Of a stretch of DNA of 64,000 nt, positions 51,119-59,305 are shown piece after piece (position 1 is the stretch's first letter; every line of letters begins with the position of its first letter). Both the position numbers and the translations under genes were made by a program. The stretch covers positions 310,001 to 374,000 of the forward strand of contig JAVJTT010000009.1 of the NCBI GenBank assembly GCA_040220135.1, given 5' to 3'. Source of the DNA: CAJXMH01 sp040220135. GTDB taxonomy: Bacteria; Bacteroidota; Bacteroidia; Flavobacteriales_E; Vicingaceae. The notes beneath the pieces were generated by a model that saw nothing but the letters and a program-made list of their open reading frames with translations, was not told where the DNA came from and did not search any database.

Positions 51119-52356
51119 TACTTCAGCATGTTTATGGCTCTTTCGAGCGCTTTCATAAATAGATCTACTTCTGCTTTGGTATTGTAAAAAGCGAAACTTG
51201 CTCTTACGGTTCCCAAAATATCAAATCGTTGCATTAATGGCTGAGTGCAATGGTGTCCGGTTCTTACCGCAATGCCCATTTTATCCATGATTACCCCTAA
51301 GTCATAGGCGTGAATGCCTTCAATTACAAAGGAGATTACGCTGGCTTTTTGCTTGGCTTCCCCGATGAAACGTATCCCTTCAACTGCTCTCAACTTTTCT
51401 GTGGCGTAATCCAATAAATCTTTTTCGTGCTCATTAACTGCTTTCCAATCCAATTGATTGACATAATCTACCGCCGCTGCTGTGCCAATGCCTCCGGCTA
51501 TATTCGGAGTTCCGGCCTCGAACTTATGAGGTAATTCGTTGTAAGTAGTCTTTTCGAAAGTCACGGTTTTGATCATGTCGCCACCGCCTTGGTAAGGAGG
51601 AATGCTTTCTAATAATTCCTTCTTTCCATATAAAATGCCCACTCCTGTAGGACCGAACATTTTATGCAGTGAAAAGGTGTAAAAGTCAGCATCTAAAGCT
51701 TGTACATCAATCGGCATGTGCGGAACAGATTGTGCTCCATCTACCAATACCGGAATATCTTTTTGGTGAGCAAGATCAATAATTTCCTTCACCGGATTAA
51801 TGGTTCCCAAAGTATTGGAAATATGCACTACCGAGACAATCTTGGTTTTGGGGCTCAACATTTCTTGATAAGCCTGCATATCCAATTCACCTTGATCGTT
51901 GATGGGAATAATTTTCAGTTCTGCCCCTTTTTCTTCGCAGATCATTTGCCAGGGCACAATATTAGAATGGTGCTCCATGGCAGAAATGATCACCTCATCG
52001 CCGGCTTTAATGTGGTGTCTTCCGTAAGAAGAAGCCACCAAATTAATTCCATCGGTAGTTCCTTTGGTAAAGATGATCTCTTCTTTATGCTGCGCAGAAA
52101 TGTATTGCTGCATCTTTTCCCGCGCCATTTCATAGGCAGTAGTCGCTTCCTGACTTAAAGTATGCACTCCGCGGTGAATGTTACTGTTTTCGTGGGCATA
52201 ATAGTTGCTCACGGCATCAATCACCGATTGTGGCTTTTGCGCAGTAGCTCCATTATCAAAATACACCAAGGGTTTGCCATTCACTTCCCTGCTCAGAATA
52301 GGAAAATCCTTTCTGACTTCTTCAACATTGAATTTATGGCTTACCGCTTGACTCAT
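51118..52356 (-). CDS. sufS: Cysteine desulfurase SufS
   Basis: A 412-residue PLP enzyme (class V aminotransferase fold). The PLP Lys lies in FSLHKMFGPTG, the catalytic Cys in VRTGHHCTQPLMQRF, and 'SAMEHHSNIVPWQ' and 'VHISNTLGTINP' are intact. It mobilises sulfur from L-cysteine for the SufBCD scaffold via SufE. The ATG at 52356 overlaps the stop of the 49-codon ORF upstream (ATGA). Confidence 0.97.
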   Translation of the reverse strand: MSQAVSHKFNVEEVRKDFPILSREVNGKPLVYFDNGATAQKPQSVIDAVSNYYAHENSNIHRGVHTLSQEATTAYEMAREKMQQYISAQHKEEIIFTKGTTDGINLVASSYGRHHIKAGDEVIISAMEHHSNIVPWQMICEEKGAELKIIPINDQGELDMQAYQEMLSPKTKIVSVVHISNTLGTINPVKEIIDLAHQKDIPVLVDGAQSVPHMPIDVQALDADFYTFSLHKMFGPTGVGILYGKKELLESIPPYQGGGDMIKTVTFEKTTYNELPHKFEAGTPNIAGGIGTAAAVDYVNQLDWKAVNEHEKDLLDYATEKLRAVEGIRFIGEAKQKASVISFVIEGIHAYDLGVIMDKMGIAVRTGHHCTQPLMQRFDILGTVRASFAFYNTKAEVDLFMKALERAINMLK

Positions 52357-52502
52357 GCCGAATCTACTTTTAAATGTCGTGTATTTCGTACCTCATCCAC
52401 TCCTTTAAAAATACGTCGGCATAAATCACTCAATTCATTCTCAAAACGAACTAAATACTCCAAATTGCTAACAATACTCATATGGACAAATGCTATTCTC
52501 AT
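52353..52502 (-). CDS. Small coupled ORF (49 codons) between sufD and sufS
   Basis: The frame runs from the ATG at 52502, which overlaps the sufD stop (ATGA), to a TGA that overlaps the sufS ATG (ATGA). It encodes 49 residues beginning MRIAFVHMSIVSNLEYLVRF and ending VRNTRHLKVDSA. It has no signal peptide; a helix with a Leu/Ile/Phe face is plausible (about 9-34). The 4-base overlaps at both ends are the layout of a real operon gene, and the spacing would otherwise leave an unusual 142-base gap in an otherwise packed operon. I do not recognise a family. It may be a SUF accessory peptide, or a relic of a longer gene. Confidence 0.55.
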   Translation of the reverse strand: MRIAFVHMSIVSNLEYLVRFENELSDLCRRIFKGVDEVRNTRHLKVDSA

Positions 52503-53791
52503 TTCACTCCTTGATAATGTTGATCAATAAACGCTTCTACTTCTTCTCTTACTGCATCCACTGAAATGTGATTTAAAACATCTTCAGCGAAAGCGTTTAA
52601 TAAAACTGCTCGGGCACTTTTTTCAGACATTCCCCTAGAACGCAAGTAAAAAAGTGCTTCTTCATCTAACTGTCCGGTGGTAGAACCGTGACTACACTGC
52701 ACATCGTCAGCGTAGATCTCTAGCTCCGGCTTTGAATTTATGCTTGCATCATCGGTTAATACCATATTAGCGTTTGACTGATAGGCATTGGTTTTTTGCG
52801 CTTCTCTGTGAACGAAAACCTTCCCGTTAAAAACCCCGGTAGATTTATCGTTCATGATGCCTTTGTAAAGCTCATGTGATTCACAATTGGGTTCACGGTG
52901 AAAAACGTGGGTATGATTATCGACATGCTGTTTGTTTTGCAATAAGTACAAACCATTTAACCAAGTTTCCGTATGCTGTCCAAGCAAATCAATGTTCAAG
53001 TTATTTCTGACCATACTTCCACCTAAAGTAAAGGTGTTGATCTTAAAAACACTATCTGCTTTTTGCTCTACTTGCTCGCAAGAAATCTGATAATCTTGAC
53101 TGCCCTCTTCTTGAACCTTATCGATGCTCAAGTTAGCTTGTCTGTCGACGAATGCCTCTGTCACCATATTGGTAAAAGAGGTTCCTTTTTCAGTAGAAAG
53201 CGTTTTCATCACCACTTTGGCAGCACTTCCTTCTTCCATAATAAAAAGGTTTCTGGGATTAGCCACCGCACCTTCGGAATCCACAATGTGAATTACATAA
53301 AATGGTTCTTCCGTTTGAACGCCTTTCTCTACATGCAGAAATGCCCCATCTTGATGGTAAGCGGTGTTGATCGAACTGAAAATCTCTTCTTCATCTTTGC
53401 TTAAAGTGGCAAATTTCTTCGGCATTGCCTCACTCTTTTCTTTTGCTTCTGAAAGCGAAGAAAAGTGTACCCCTTTGGTATTTTCAAACCAACTAAGCTC
53501 TTTGCTTACATACCCATTGATAAGAACTAGACAGTTCTTTGTAGGCACTGATAGATCAAGCTCTAGTTCACCTTCCGGGAAGGTGGCTTGGTAATTTCCT
53601 TTTATAATTTTATTGACTCTCGTGTATTTCCAATACTCCGTTTTGGAGGTAGGGAAACTCAACTTTTTCAGCGCTTCTTTGGCTTGATCGCGTTTCTCTT
53701 TGGAGAAATCCGCATCAAAGGAAAAGTCAAGGTCTTTGAAATGCGAGAGAAAATCTTCTTTCGTTTGTATGGCTACAGTTTCGTTCATCAT
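52499..53791 (-). CDS. sufD: SufD, Fe-S scaffold subunit
   Basis: A 430-residue SufB/D-family beta-helix protein. 'NRQANLSIDKVQEEGSQDYQISCEQVEQ'-type right-handed helix strands lie in the middle, with the conserved 'CSHGSTTGQLDEEALFYLRSRGMSEKSARAVLLNAFAEDVL' C-terminus. It pairs with SufB on the SufC dimer as the cluster scaffold. Start is the first of two ATGs (53791 or 53788). Its stop overlaps the small 49-codon ORF. The gap to sufC is 7 bases. Confidence 0.95.
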   Translation of the reverse strand: MMNETVAIQTKEDFLSHFKDLDFSFDADFSKEKRDQAKEALKKLSFPTSKTEYWKYTRVNKIIKGNYQATFPEGELELDLSVPTKNCLVLINGYVSKELSWFENTKGVHFSSLSEAKEKSEAMPKKFATLSKDEEEIFSSINTAYHQDGAFLHVEKGVQTEEPFYVIHIVDSEGAVANPRNLFIMEEGSAAKVVMKTLSTEKGTSFTNMVTEAFVDRQANLSIDKVQEEGSQDYQISCEQVEQKADSVFKINTFTLGGSMVRNNLNIDLLGQHTETWLNGLYLLQNKQHVDNHTHVFHREPNCESHELYKGIMNDKSTGVFNGKVFVHREAQKTNAYQSNANMVLTDDASINSKPELEIYADDVQCSHGSTTGQLDEEALFYLRSRGMSEKSARAVLLNAFAEDVLNHISVDAVREEVEAFIDQHYQGVK

Positions 53792-53798
53792 CCTAGTT

Positions 53799-54557
53799 TT
53801 AGGCGGTTACGGCAGCTTCGTCTTTCAACCAATCATAGCCTTTTTCTTCTAACTTCAATGCAAGTGATTTATCTCCAGTCTTCACGATCTTACCGTTGTA
53901 AAGTACGTGCACAAAGTCCGGCACAATGTGATCCAACAAACGTTGGTAGTGCGTAATTACGATAGTTGCATTGTCTTTGGTCTTCAACTTGTTTACCCCA
54001 TCAGAGACCACTCTGAGTGCATCAATGTCCAGACCGGAATCGGTTTCATCGAGCACGGCTAATTTTGGCTCTAACATGGCCATTTGAAAGATCTCATTTC
54101 GTTTCTTCTCTCCACCGGAAAAACCTTCATTCACTGAACGGTTATTCAACTTTCCATCTAACTCAACCAATTTTGATTTCTCTTTCACTTCTTTCAAGAA
54201 ATCTTTACCACTCATGGGTTCCATCCCTTTCTTCTCACGCATCTCGTTAATGGCAGTTCTTAAAAAGTTGATGTTACTCACCCCAGGAATTTCTACCGGA
54301 TATTGAAAGGCCAAAAACATTCCGGCTCTCGCTCTATCTTCCGGCTCCATCTCTAAAAGGTCTTCTCCTAAAAACTCGATCGAGCCTTTAGTTACTTCAT
54401 ATTCCTCTCTTCCGGCTAGCACACTAGCCAAAGTACTTTTACCGGAACCGTTTGGTCCCATGATGGCGTGTACCTCTCCCGGTTTCACTTCAAGGTTAAT
54501 TCCTTTTAAAATCTCATTGCCTTCAATTGAGGCATGTAAGTTCTTTATCTTAATCAT
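53799..54557 (-). CDS. sufC: SufC ATPase
   Basis: A 252-residue ABC-type ATPase of the SUF scaffold. The Walker A GPNGSGKST spans residues 34-42, the signature is NEGFSGGEKKRNE, Walker B is KLAVLDETDSGLD, and the switch His is in 'VITHYQRLL'. SufC drives the structural change of SufB and SufD during cluster assembly. It begins 45 bases from the left arm of the inserted four-helix cassette, which separates it from sufB. Confidence 0.97.
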   Translation of the reverse strand: MIKIKNLHASIEGNEILKGINLEVKPGEVHAIMGPNGSGKSTLASVLAGREEYEVTKGSIEFLGEDLLEMEPEDRARAGMFLAFQYPVEIPGVSNINFLRTAINEMREKKGMEPMSGKDFLKEVKEKSKLVELDGKLNNRSVNEGFSGGEKKRNEIFQMAMLEPKLAVLDETDSGLDIDALRVVSDGVNKLKTKDNATIVITHYQRLLDHIVPDFVHVLYNGKIVKTGDKSLALKLEEKGYDWLKDEAAVTA

Positions 54558-54563
54558 ACATTT

Positions 54564-54977
54564 TTAATTCTAAATGATAAATGTGAAATGAGCTAATGCT
54601 AGCTATTTCTTACTTCTCATTGTTTTTAAAATTGATCCTAATAATTTTAAAATTTCTGTTAATTGAATCAACAACTTCTCTGCTGTCTCTTCTTTAATAT
54701 AATCTGTATCTCTTAAAAGCCGAAGCCAAAAATGTGTTTCTCTTGCTTCTTTGTAGGCTATTGAGAATTTATAATGAAAATCTTTATCACTAAATGCGGC
54801 ATCTCCTTCTTCAATATTAGCGGCGATGGAAGTGCCTGATCTCAACATCTGTCTTGATAAATCATATTCCTCATGAGACTTTCGAATTTGTTTTACTAAT
54901 TCAACAATCTCTATGGCGAAAGAATAGCTTTTATCTTTGACAGGATTTTTCATTTCACATTTAGCATTTTACATTAA
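54564..54977 (-). mobile_element. Candidate small mobile cassette (IR-bounded four-helix-bundle gene)
   Basis: A 414-base unit with terminal inverted repeats. The left arm 54564-54590 and right arm 54951-54977 match at 23 of 27 positions; the inner 18 bases match at 17. The arm AATGATAAATGTGAAATG recurs with one change twice at 2925-2971. The only gene inside encodes a four-helix-bundle protein, with its ATG at the inner edge of one arm. It sits between sufB and sufC, which usually adjoin. No transposase is encoded, so movement would need help in trans. Confidence 0.55.
54603..54953 (-). CDS. Four helix bundle protein (23S-intervening-sequence type)
   Basis: A 116-residue all-helical protein: 'KDKSYSFAIEIVELVKQIRKSHEEYDLSRQMLRSGTSIAANIEEGDAAFSDKDFHYKFSIAYKEARETHFWLRLL'. 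The central 'SRQMLRSGTSIAANIEE' and the 'F.IA..EA.E...WL.LL' helix are the family signature shared with proteins first noted in 23S rRNA intervening sequences. Its role is unknown; pentameric assembly and RNA binding have been suggested for relatives. It is not a SUF protein. It lies precisely within a pair of inverted repeats and seems to be a recent guest in the operon. Confidence 0.9.
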   Translation of the reverse strand: MKNPVKDKSYSFAIEIVELVKQIRKSHEEYDLSRQMLRSGTSIAANIEEGDAAFSDKDFHYKFSIAYKEARETHFWLRLLRDTDYIKEETAEKLLIQLTEILKLLGSILKTMRSKK

Positions 54978-54981
54978 ACAA

Positions 54982-56424
54982 TTACCCTACTGAACCTTCA
55001 AGGCTGATCTCAAGTAATTTTTGCGCTTCTACCGCAAACTCCATCGGCAATTGGTTTAATACCTCTTTACAGTATCCGTTTACAATCAGGTTGATGGCCG
55101 TTTCTTCGTCCATTCCTCTTTGCTTGCAATAGAAGATTTGATCTTCGCCAATTTTAGAAGTAGTGGCTTCGTGTTCCACTTTTGAAGATTTATTACCTAC
55201 TTCTATATAAGGGAAGGTGTGGGCTCCGCAATCGTTCCCCATTAAGAGGGAATCACATTGGGTAAAGTTTCTGCTGTTGGTCGCATTTTTATTAATCCGC
55301 ACCAAGCCTCGGTATGAATTCTCAGCTTTTCCAGCTGAAATCCCTTTAGAAATAATAGTACTCTTGGTGTTTTTACCTAAGTGCAACATTTTACTTCCGG
55401 TATCGGCTTGCTGGTAATTAGAAGTTACAGCAACTGAGTAAAACTCACCGACTGAATTGTCACCTTTCAACACACAACCTGGGTACTTCCAAGTCACAGC
55501 AGAACCGGTTTCAACTTGAGTCCATGAAATCTTAGCCCTATCAAGGCACAAGCCTCGCTTGGTCACGAAATTGTAAATTCCGCCTTTTCCCTCTTTGCTA
55601 CCCGGGTACCAATTCTGGATGGTAGAATATTTAATTTCTGCATCATCTAAGGCTACTAATTCAACTACCGCTGCATGCAATTGATTCTCGTCACGCATAG
55701 GAGCTGTACAGCCTTCCAAGTAACTTACATAACTGCTTTCATCAGCCACCACTAAAGTTCTTTCAAACTGACCGGTGTTGGCTTCATTGATTCTGAAATA
55801 AGTCGAAAGCTCCATCGGACATCTAACTCCTTTGGGAATGTAACAAAAAGAACCATCGGTAAAGACCGCTGAATTCAAGGCGGCGTAAAAGTTATCTGAA
55901 GATGGAACAACCGTTCCAAGATACTTTTTCACCAATTCAGGATGCTCTTGCACGGCCTCACTAAAGGAACAGAAAATAATGCCTAATTCGGCTAACTTCT
56001 TGCTAAAAGTAGTTTTAACCGACACACTGTCAATTACTGCATCAACCGCCACTCCTGTTAATCGCTTTTGCTCATCTAAAGAAATCCCCAACTTTTCAAA
56101 AGTCTCTAACAACTCTGGGTCAACTTCATCTAGGCTTTCTAACTCTTTTTTCTTTTTAGGAGCTGAGTAATAGTGTAAGTCTTGAAAATCCGGTTTTGGA
56201 TAATGCAAGTGAGCCCATTCCGGCTCAATCATTTTCTCCCAAATTCGATATGCATTTAAGCGGTATTCTAGCAACCATTCCGGTTCGTTTTTCTTAGCTG
56301 AAATAAAACGAATAATGTCTTCGTTCAAGCCTTTAGGAGCTTTATCAGATTCAATATCTGTGTAGAATCCGTACTTATATTCCTGTGAGGTTACTTCTTC
56401 TAATAATTCTTCTTCACTAGCCAT
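54982..56424 (-). CDS. sufB: SufB, Fe-S scaffold subunit
   Basis: A 480-residue SufB. The N-terminus 'YKYGFYTDIESDKAPKGLNEDIIRFIS' and 'FSEAVQEHPELVKKYLGTVVP' are typical. 'EGCTAPMRDENQLHAAVVELVALDDAEIKYSTIQNWYPGSKEG' carries the conserved Cys and helix, and 'TSKIGEDQIFYCKQRGMDEETAINLIVNGYCKEVLNQLP' is the C-terminal SufC contact. It is the main scaffold for [4Fe-4S] assembly. The sufA-like gene lies 24 bases upstream, and the inserted cassette follows 4 bases after the stop. Confidence 0.97.
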   Translation of the reverse strand: MASEEELLEEVTSQEYKYGFYTDIESDKAPKGLNEDIIRFISAKKNEPEWLLEYRLNAYRIWEKMIEPEWAHLHYPKPDFQDLHYYSAPKKKKELESLDEVDPELLETFEKLGISLDEQKRLTGVAVDAVIDSVSVKTTFSKKLAELGIIFCSFSEAVQEHPELVKKYLGTVVPSSDNFYAALNSAVFTDGSFCYIPKGVRCPMELSTYFRINEANTGQFERTLVVADESSYVSYLEGCTAPMRDENQLHAAVVELVALDDAEIKYSTIQNWYPGSKEGKGGIYNFVTKRGLCLDRAKISWTQVETGSAVTWKYPGCVLKGDNSVGEFYSVAVTSNYQQADTGSKMLHLGKNTKSTIISKGISAGKAENSYRGLVRINKNATNSRNFTQCDSLLMGNDCGAHTFPYIEVGNKSSKVEHEATTSKIGEDQIFYCKQRGMDEETAINLIVNGYCKEVLNQLPMEFAVEAQKLLEISLEGSVG

Positions 56425-56448
56425 AGTATGTCTTCGTTTAGGTTTTGT

Positions 56449-56775
56449 TTAAATAGAAAAACTCTCACCACATCCGCATGTTCGTGACGCATTTGGATTA
56501 GTAAAACTGAATCCCTTTCCGTTTAATCCATCAGAAAAATCTAATTCAGTCCCCACTAAGTACAAAACACTTTTCTTATCAACTAACAATTTGATGTTAT
56601 TGTCTTCTATTAATTTATCGCCCTCTTTCTGTTCAGAGTCAAACTCTAAGTTGTACATCAATCCTGAACAACCACCTCCTTTAACACCAACACGAACAAA
56701 GCTATCCTGCTTCTTCCCATCGGCTTCTAACAAGGTGAATATTTTATCACGGGCACTATCTTTTACTTTAAGCAT
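56449..56775 (-). CDS. sufA: A-type Fe-S carrier (HesB/IscA/SufA family)
   Basis: A 108-residue A-type carrier. The three cluster-binding Cys are in 'GVKGGGCSGLMYNLEF' and 'TCGCGESFSI'. It accepts nascent clusters from SufBCD and delivers them. It is the first gene of the SUF operon, with a strong promoter and a palindrome upstream. I use the name sufA by position; ErpA- or IscA-like naming is equally defensible. Confidence 0.93.
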   Translation of the reverse strand: MLKVKDSARDKIFTLLEADGKKQDSFVRVGVKGGGCSGLMYNLEFDSEQKEGDKLIEDNNIKLLVDKKSVLYLVGTELDFSDGLNGKGFSFTNPNASRTCGCGESFSI

Positions 56776-56797
56776 AAGCGTTTGCTTTGATTTTCTG

Positions 56798-56826
56798 CAA
56801 AGTTACTTATCTTTATTTAGATACAA
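56798..56826 (-). promoter_or_regulatory. Promoter of the SUF operon
   Basis: On the minus strand: TTG (complement of 56824-56826), an 18-base spacer and TAACTTTG (56798-56805), matching the Bacteroidota consensus. It is 22 bases upstream of the sufA ATG. The -33 element lies inside the palindrome at 56813-56835. Confidence 0.7.
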
Positions 56827-56835
56827 TCTAAATAA
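56813..56835. promoter_or_regulatory. 23-base perfect palindrome over the SUF promoter (operator candidate)
   Basis: The arms TTATTTAGAT (56813-56822) and ATCTAAATAA (56826-56835) are exact reverse complements around ACA. The site covers the -33 region of the SUF promoter, so a bound dimer would block RNA polymerase. The shape resembles operators of iron-responsive repressors (DtxR/IdeR or Fur-like families), which would fit iron or Fe-S control of the operon. The ligand protein is not in the window, and the match is by form only. Confidence 0.65.
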
Positions 56836-56902
56836 GACTCAAAAACTCATCCAACTAACACAAGTCCAAAGGCTTTGTTTTCACTTTAAGAAATCAGCAT
56901 GA

Positions 56903-56935
56903 TTTGACGAAAGCAAATTGCTTTAACTACTTTTG
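56903..56935 (+). promoter_or_regulatory. Promoter of thiL
   Basis: TTTG at 56903-56906, a 21-base spacer and TACTTTTG at 56928-56935. The ATG at 56940 is only 4 bases after the -7 box, so the transcript is probably leaderless. It is divergent from the SUF promoter. Confidence 0.55.
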
Positions 56936-56939
56936 CATC

Positions 56940-57992
56940 ATGCAAGAAGACAACTTTGAACCTACACCACTCAACCGATTGGGCGAATTTGGCCTAATTG
57001 AAAAGTTGACTGAGAAAATTGAATTAAGACAGCCTTCGACCATCAAAGGGGTTGGCGACGATTCCGCTATTTTAAAGCCACAAAAATCTCACACTTTGAT
57101 CTCAACAGATATGTTGATCGAGGGCGTGCACTTTGATTTGCTTTATACTCCATTGAAGCACTTAGGCTATAAAGCAGCTGTGGTAAACTTCTCTGATATT
57201 TATGCCATGAATGCTCAGCCTACCCAAATTACCGTTTCCATTGCGGTTTCTAACCGCATGTCGGTAGAGGCCATGGAAGAAATTTATGAAGGCATTAATT
57301 TGGCTTGCGAACTCTACAATGTCGATTTAGTAGGTGGAGATACCACTTCCTCGCTCAGCGGCTTAATGCTTAGCGTTACTGTTTTAGGCGAAGCTGATGA
57401 AGATAAAATTGTGCAACGCAGTGGGGCTCAAGAAAATGACCTGATCTGTGTAAGTGGCGACTTAGGAGCGGCCTATGCAGGTTTACAAATTTTAGAAAGA
57501 GAAAAGGCCGTTTTTAAAGAAGACCAAAAGATGCAGCCCGATTTAAGCGGAAAAGATTACGTATTAGAAAGACAGCTAAAACCCGAGGCTAGAAAAGAGC
57601 TCGTTGAGTTCTTTGAAAAAGAAGGGATTACACCAAGTTCCATGATCGATATTTCGGATGGACTTTCTTCAGAGTTGATTCACTTGGCTAAGGCCTCAAA
57701 AGTGGGGGTTCAGATCTACGAAGAAAAAATCCCCATTGACCCAACAACCGTGGCAACTATGGAGGAATTTAAAGTAGACGCTACCTTGGCCGCCTTGAAT
57801 GGTGGAGAAGATTACGAATTGCTATTTACGGTTCCACTAGACTTTCACGATAAAATTAAAGACACACCTGGAGTTACTATTATTGGTCATGTTACTGATG
57901 CTAATGCTGGAAATTTTATGGTGGGCAAAGGCAGCGAACAAATGATTCCACTGAAGGCTCAAGGCTGGGAATCGCATAAAGAAGAAGACTAA
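56940..57992 (+). CDS. thiL: Thiamine-monophosphate kinase
   Basis: A 350-residue PurM/ThiL-fold kinase, starting at the ATG at 56940 (MQEDNFEPTPLNRLGEFGLIE) since the longer ORF reaches into the promoter. It has 'TIKGVGDDSAIL' (ATP/Mg), 'LISTDMLIEGVHFDL', 'DLVGGDTTSS', 'MIDISDGLSSEL' and 'LNGGEDYELLF'. It makes thiamine diphosphate, the cofactor of Dxs. Its last 57 bases recur, diverged, after the next gene (59296-59340). Confidence 0.95.
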   Translation: MQEDNFEPTPLNRLGEFGLIEKLTEKIELRQPSTIKGVGDDSAILKPQKSHTLISTDMLIEGVHFDLLYTPLKHLGYKAAVVNFSDIYAMNAQPTQITVSIAVSNRMSVEAMEEIYEGINLACELYNVDLVGGDTTSSLSGLMLSVTVLGEADEDKIVQRSGAQENDLICVSGDLGAAYAGLQILEREKAVFKEDQKMQPDLSGKDYVLERQLKPEARKELVEFFEKEGITPSSMIDISDGLSSELIHLAKASKVGVQIYEEKIPIDPTTVATMEEFKVDATLAALNGGEDYELLFTVPLDFHDKIKDTPGVTIIGHVTDANAGNFMVGKGSEQMIPLKAQGWESHKEED

Positions 57993-58017
57993 AGTTTAAA
58001 GTGCCTGAAGTATTTAA
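57936..58017 (+). repeat. thiL 3'-end segment, copy A (pair of 59296-59383)
   Basis: This is the genuine end of thiL and its 3' flank. GAACAAATGATTCCACT (57936-57952) is identical to 59296-59312. The rest is about 75-80 percent similar, and the flank GTTTAAAGTGCCTGAAGTA (57994 onwards) matches 59360-59383 at 20 of 24 positions. Confidence 0.75.
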
Positions 58018-58045
58018 CGCTTTAAGTTATTTTTATAAAAAAATG

Positions 58046-59305
58046 ATGAAGCCGACGATACTAATTCTATTGGTCACATGCTTGCTTGTTGCCTGTAATA
58101 CCGAAAAGAAAAAAACAAATCAAAAGCCTAACAATTCATTTGAAATAAGTGAGTTCAGTAAATCTGACTTGGTTGATTTACCCTATCAGTTTCCTTCCGA
58201 CATTCAGCATTATTTGGATACTTGCGACAAACCTTGGGCGAATCAAATGGCTGGAACCGACTACTCTTACTTAGGAATGGAAAAAGAAACAGGGGAGCAG
58301 TTTTATGGTAAGTACGGCAAACCTAAGGCCATGAGCGACTCTGCTTTTACCCTTTTCTCGGCCAATTATGAAGCCGCAAATGCTAAAGATTACATTTTAA
58401 AGAGAGCCCAAGGTGAACAAGTCGTGATCATTAACGAAGCCCATCACAAACCCAAGCATCGTTTTTTCACAAGATCTTTACTCAAAGAACTTTACGGTCA
58501 AGGTTATCGCTATTTAGGTTTGGAAACATTGACCAATAGAGGAGGTATGGCTGACAATGAACTTAACCAGAGAAAACACCCTGTTCTAAATTCTGGCACC
58601 TACTCTAAGGAACCCCAATTCGGTAATTTAATCCGAGAAGCCTTAGCCATCGGCTACACTTTATTTCCTTACGAAGGAGAGGGCAATGGAAAGCCAAGGG
58701 AAATTAATCAAGCAAAACATATCGCTGCCTTCATGGAAAACAATAAAGATGGCAAATACTTGATTCATTGCGGCTATGCTCATGCCACCGAAGGCATGAT
58801 GGGTAATAGTTGGGAGAAAGCCATGGCAGGCCGGTTAACCGAGTACACCGGAATTAACCCACTAACTGTGAACCAAACCAAATTCGACAATCGCTTTGAT
58901 GCCGGCTACTTAAATCCATTGTCACAACGCTTAGAGTTGACAGAACCCACTGTCTTTTTAGAAGAAAACCAGCTTTCTTATTTAGGCACTAGAAATGACA
59001 GTGCGTTTGACATTATGGTTTTTCATGAGCAAGCTAGCTATCAAAAAGCGAAGCCTGATTGGCTAGATGAAAACGAAAATGTTTGGGTCAGTTTTCCCGA
59101 TTCACTTATCAACTTGGGAAAGCCATTCTTTGCTATGGCTTTTATTGAAGGAGAGGAAATTGCAGAAGCTATTCCTTATGATTTGGACATTTTAACTGAA
59201 AGCAGAGATAGCGTTTTATTGGCGCTGAAAGCCGGAAACTACATTCTACATTTTCAAAATAAGAATGGTAAGGCATTAAGAGCTAATTTAAAAGTGAACA
59301 AATGA
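58046..59305 (+). CDS. Lipoprotein with an erythromycin-esterase/ChaN-like domain
   Basis: A 419-residue predicted lipoprotein. I start at one of two adjacent ATGs (58043 or 58046): MKPTILILLVTCLLVAC gives a lipobox with Cys17, while the longer GTG start at 58001 would bury it. The core 'VVIINEAHHKPKHRFFTRSLLKELYGQGYRYLGLETL' matches the opening of the EreA/ChaN/TIKI superfamily (Glu-x-x-His, then Glu). 'LIHCGYAHATEGMMG' holds a late His. Its role is unknown; haem or metal binding, or hydrolysis, is possible. It lies between the two copies of the thiL 3' end. Confidence 0.82.
   Translation: MKPTILILLVTCLLVACNTEKKKTNQKPNNSFEISEFSKSDLVDLPYQFPSDIQHYLDTCDKPWANQMAGTDYSYLGMEKETGEQFYGKYGKPKAMSDSAFTLFSANYEAANAKDYILKRAQGEQVVIINEAHHKPKHRFFTRSLLKELYGQGYRYLGLETLTNRGGMADNELNQRKHPVLNSGTYSKEPQFGNLIREALAIGYTLFPYEGEGNGKPREINQAKHIAAFMENNKDGKYLIHCGYAHATEGMMGNSWEKAMAGRLTEYTGINPLTVNQTKFDNRFDAGYLNPLSQRLELTEPTVFLEENQLSYLGTRNDSAFDIMVFHEQASYQKAKPDWLDENENVWVSFPDSLINLGKPFFAMAFIEGEEIAEAIPYDLDILTESRDSVLLALKAGNYILHFQNKNGKALRANLKVNK

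Noticed and set aside
51700..52158. 152-codon plus-strand ORF opposite sufS
   Set aside because: Antisense shadow of a conserved gene, with no independent motif or promoter.
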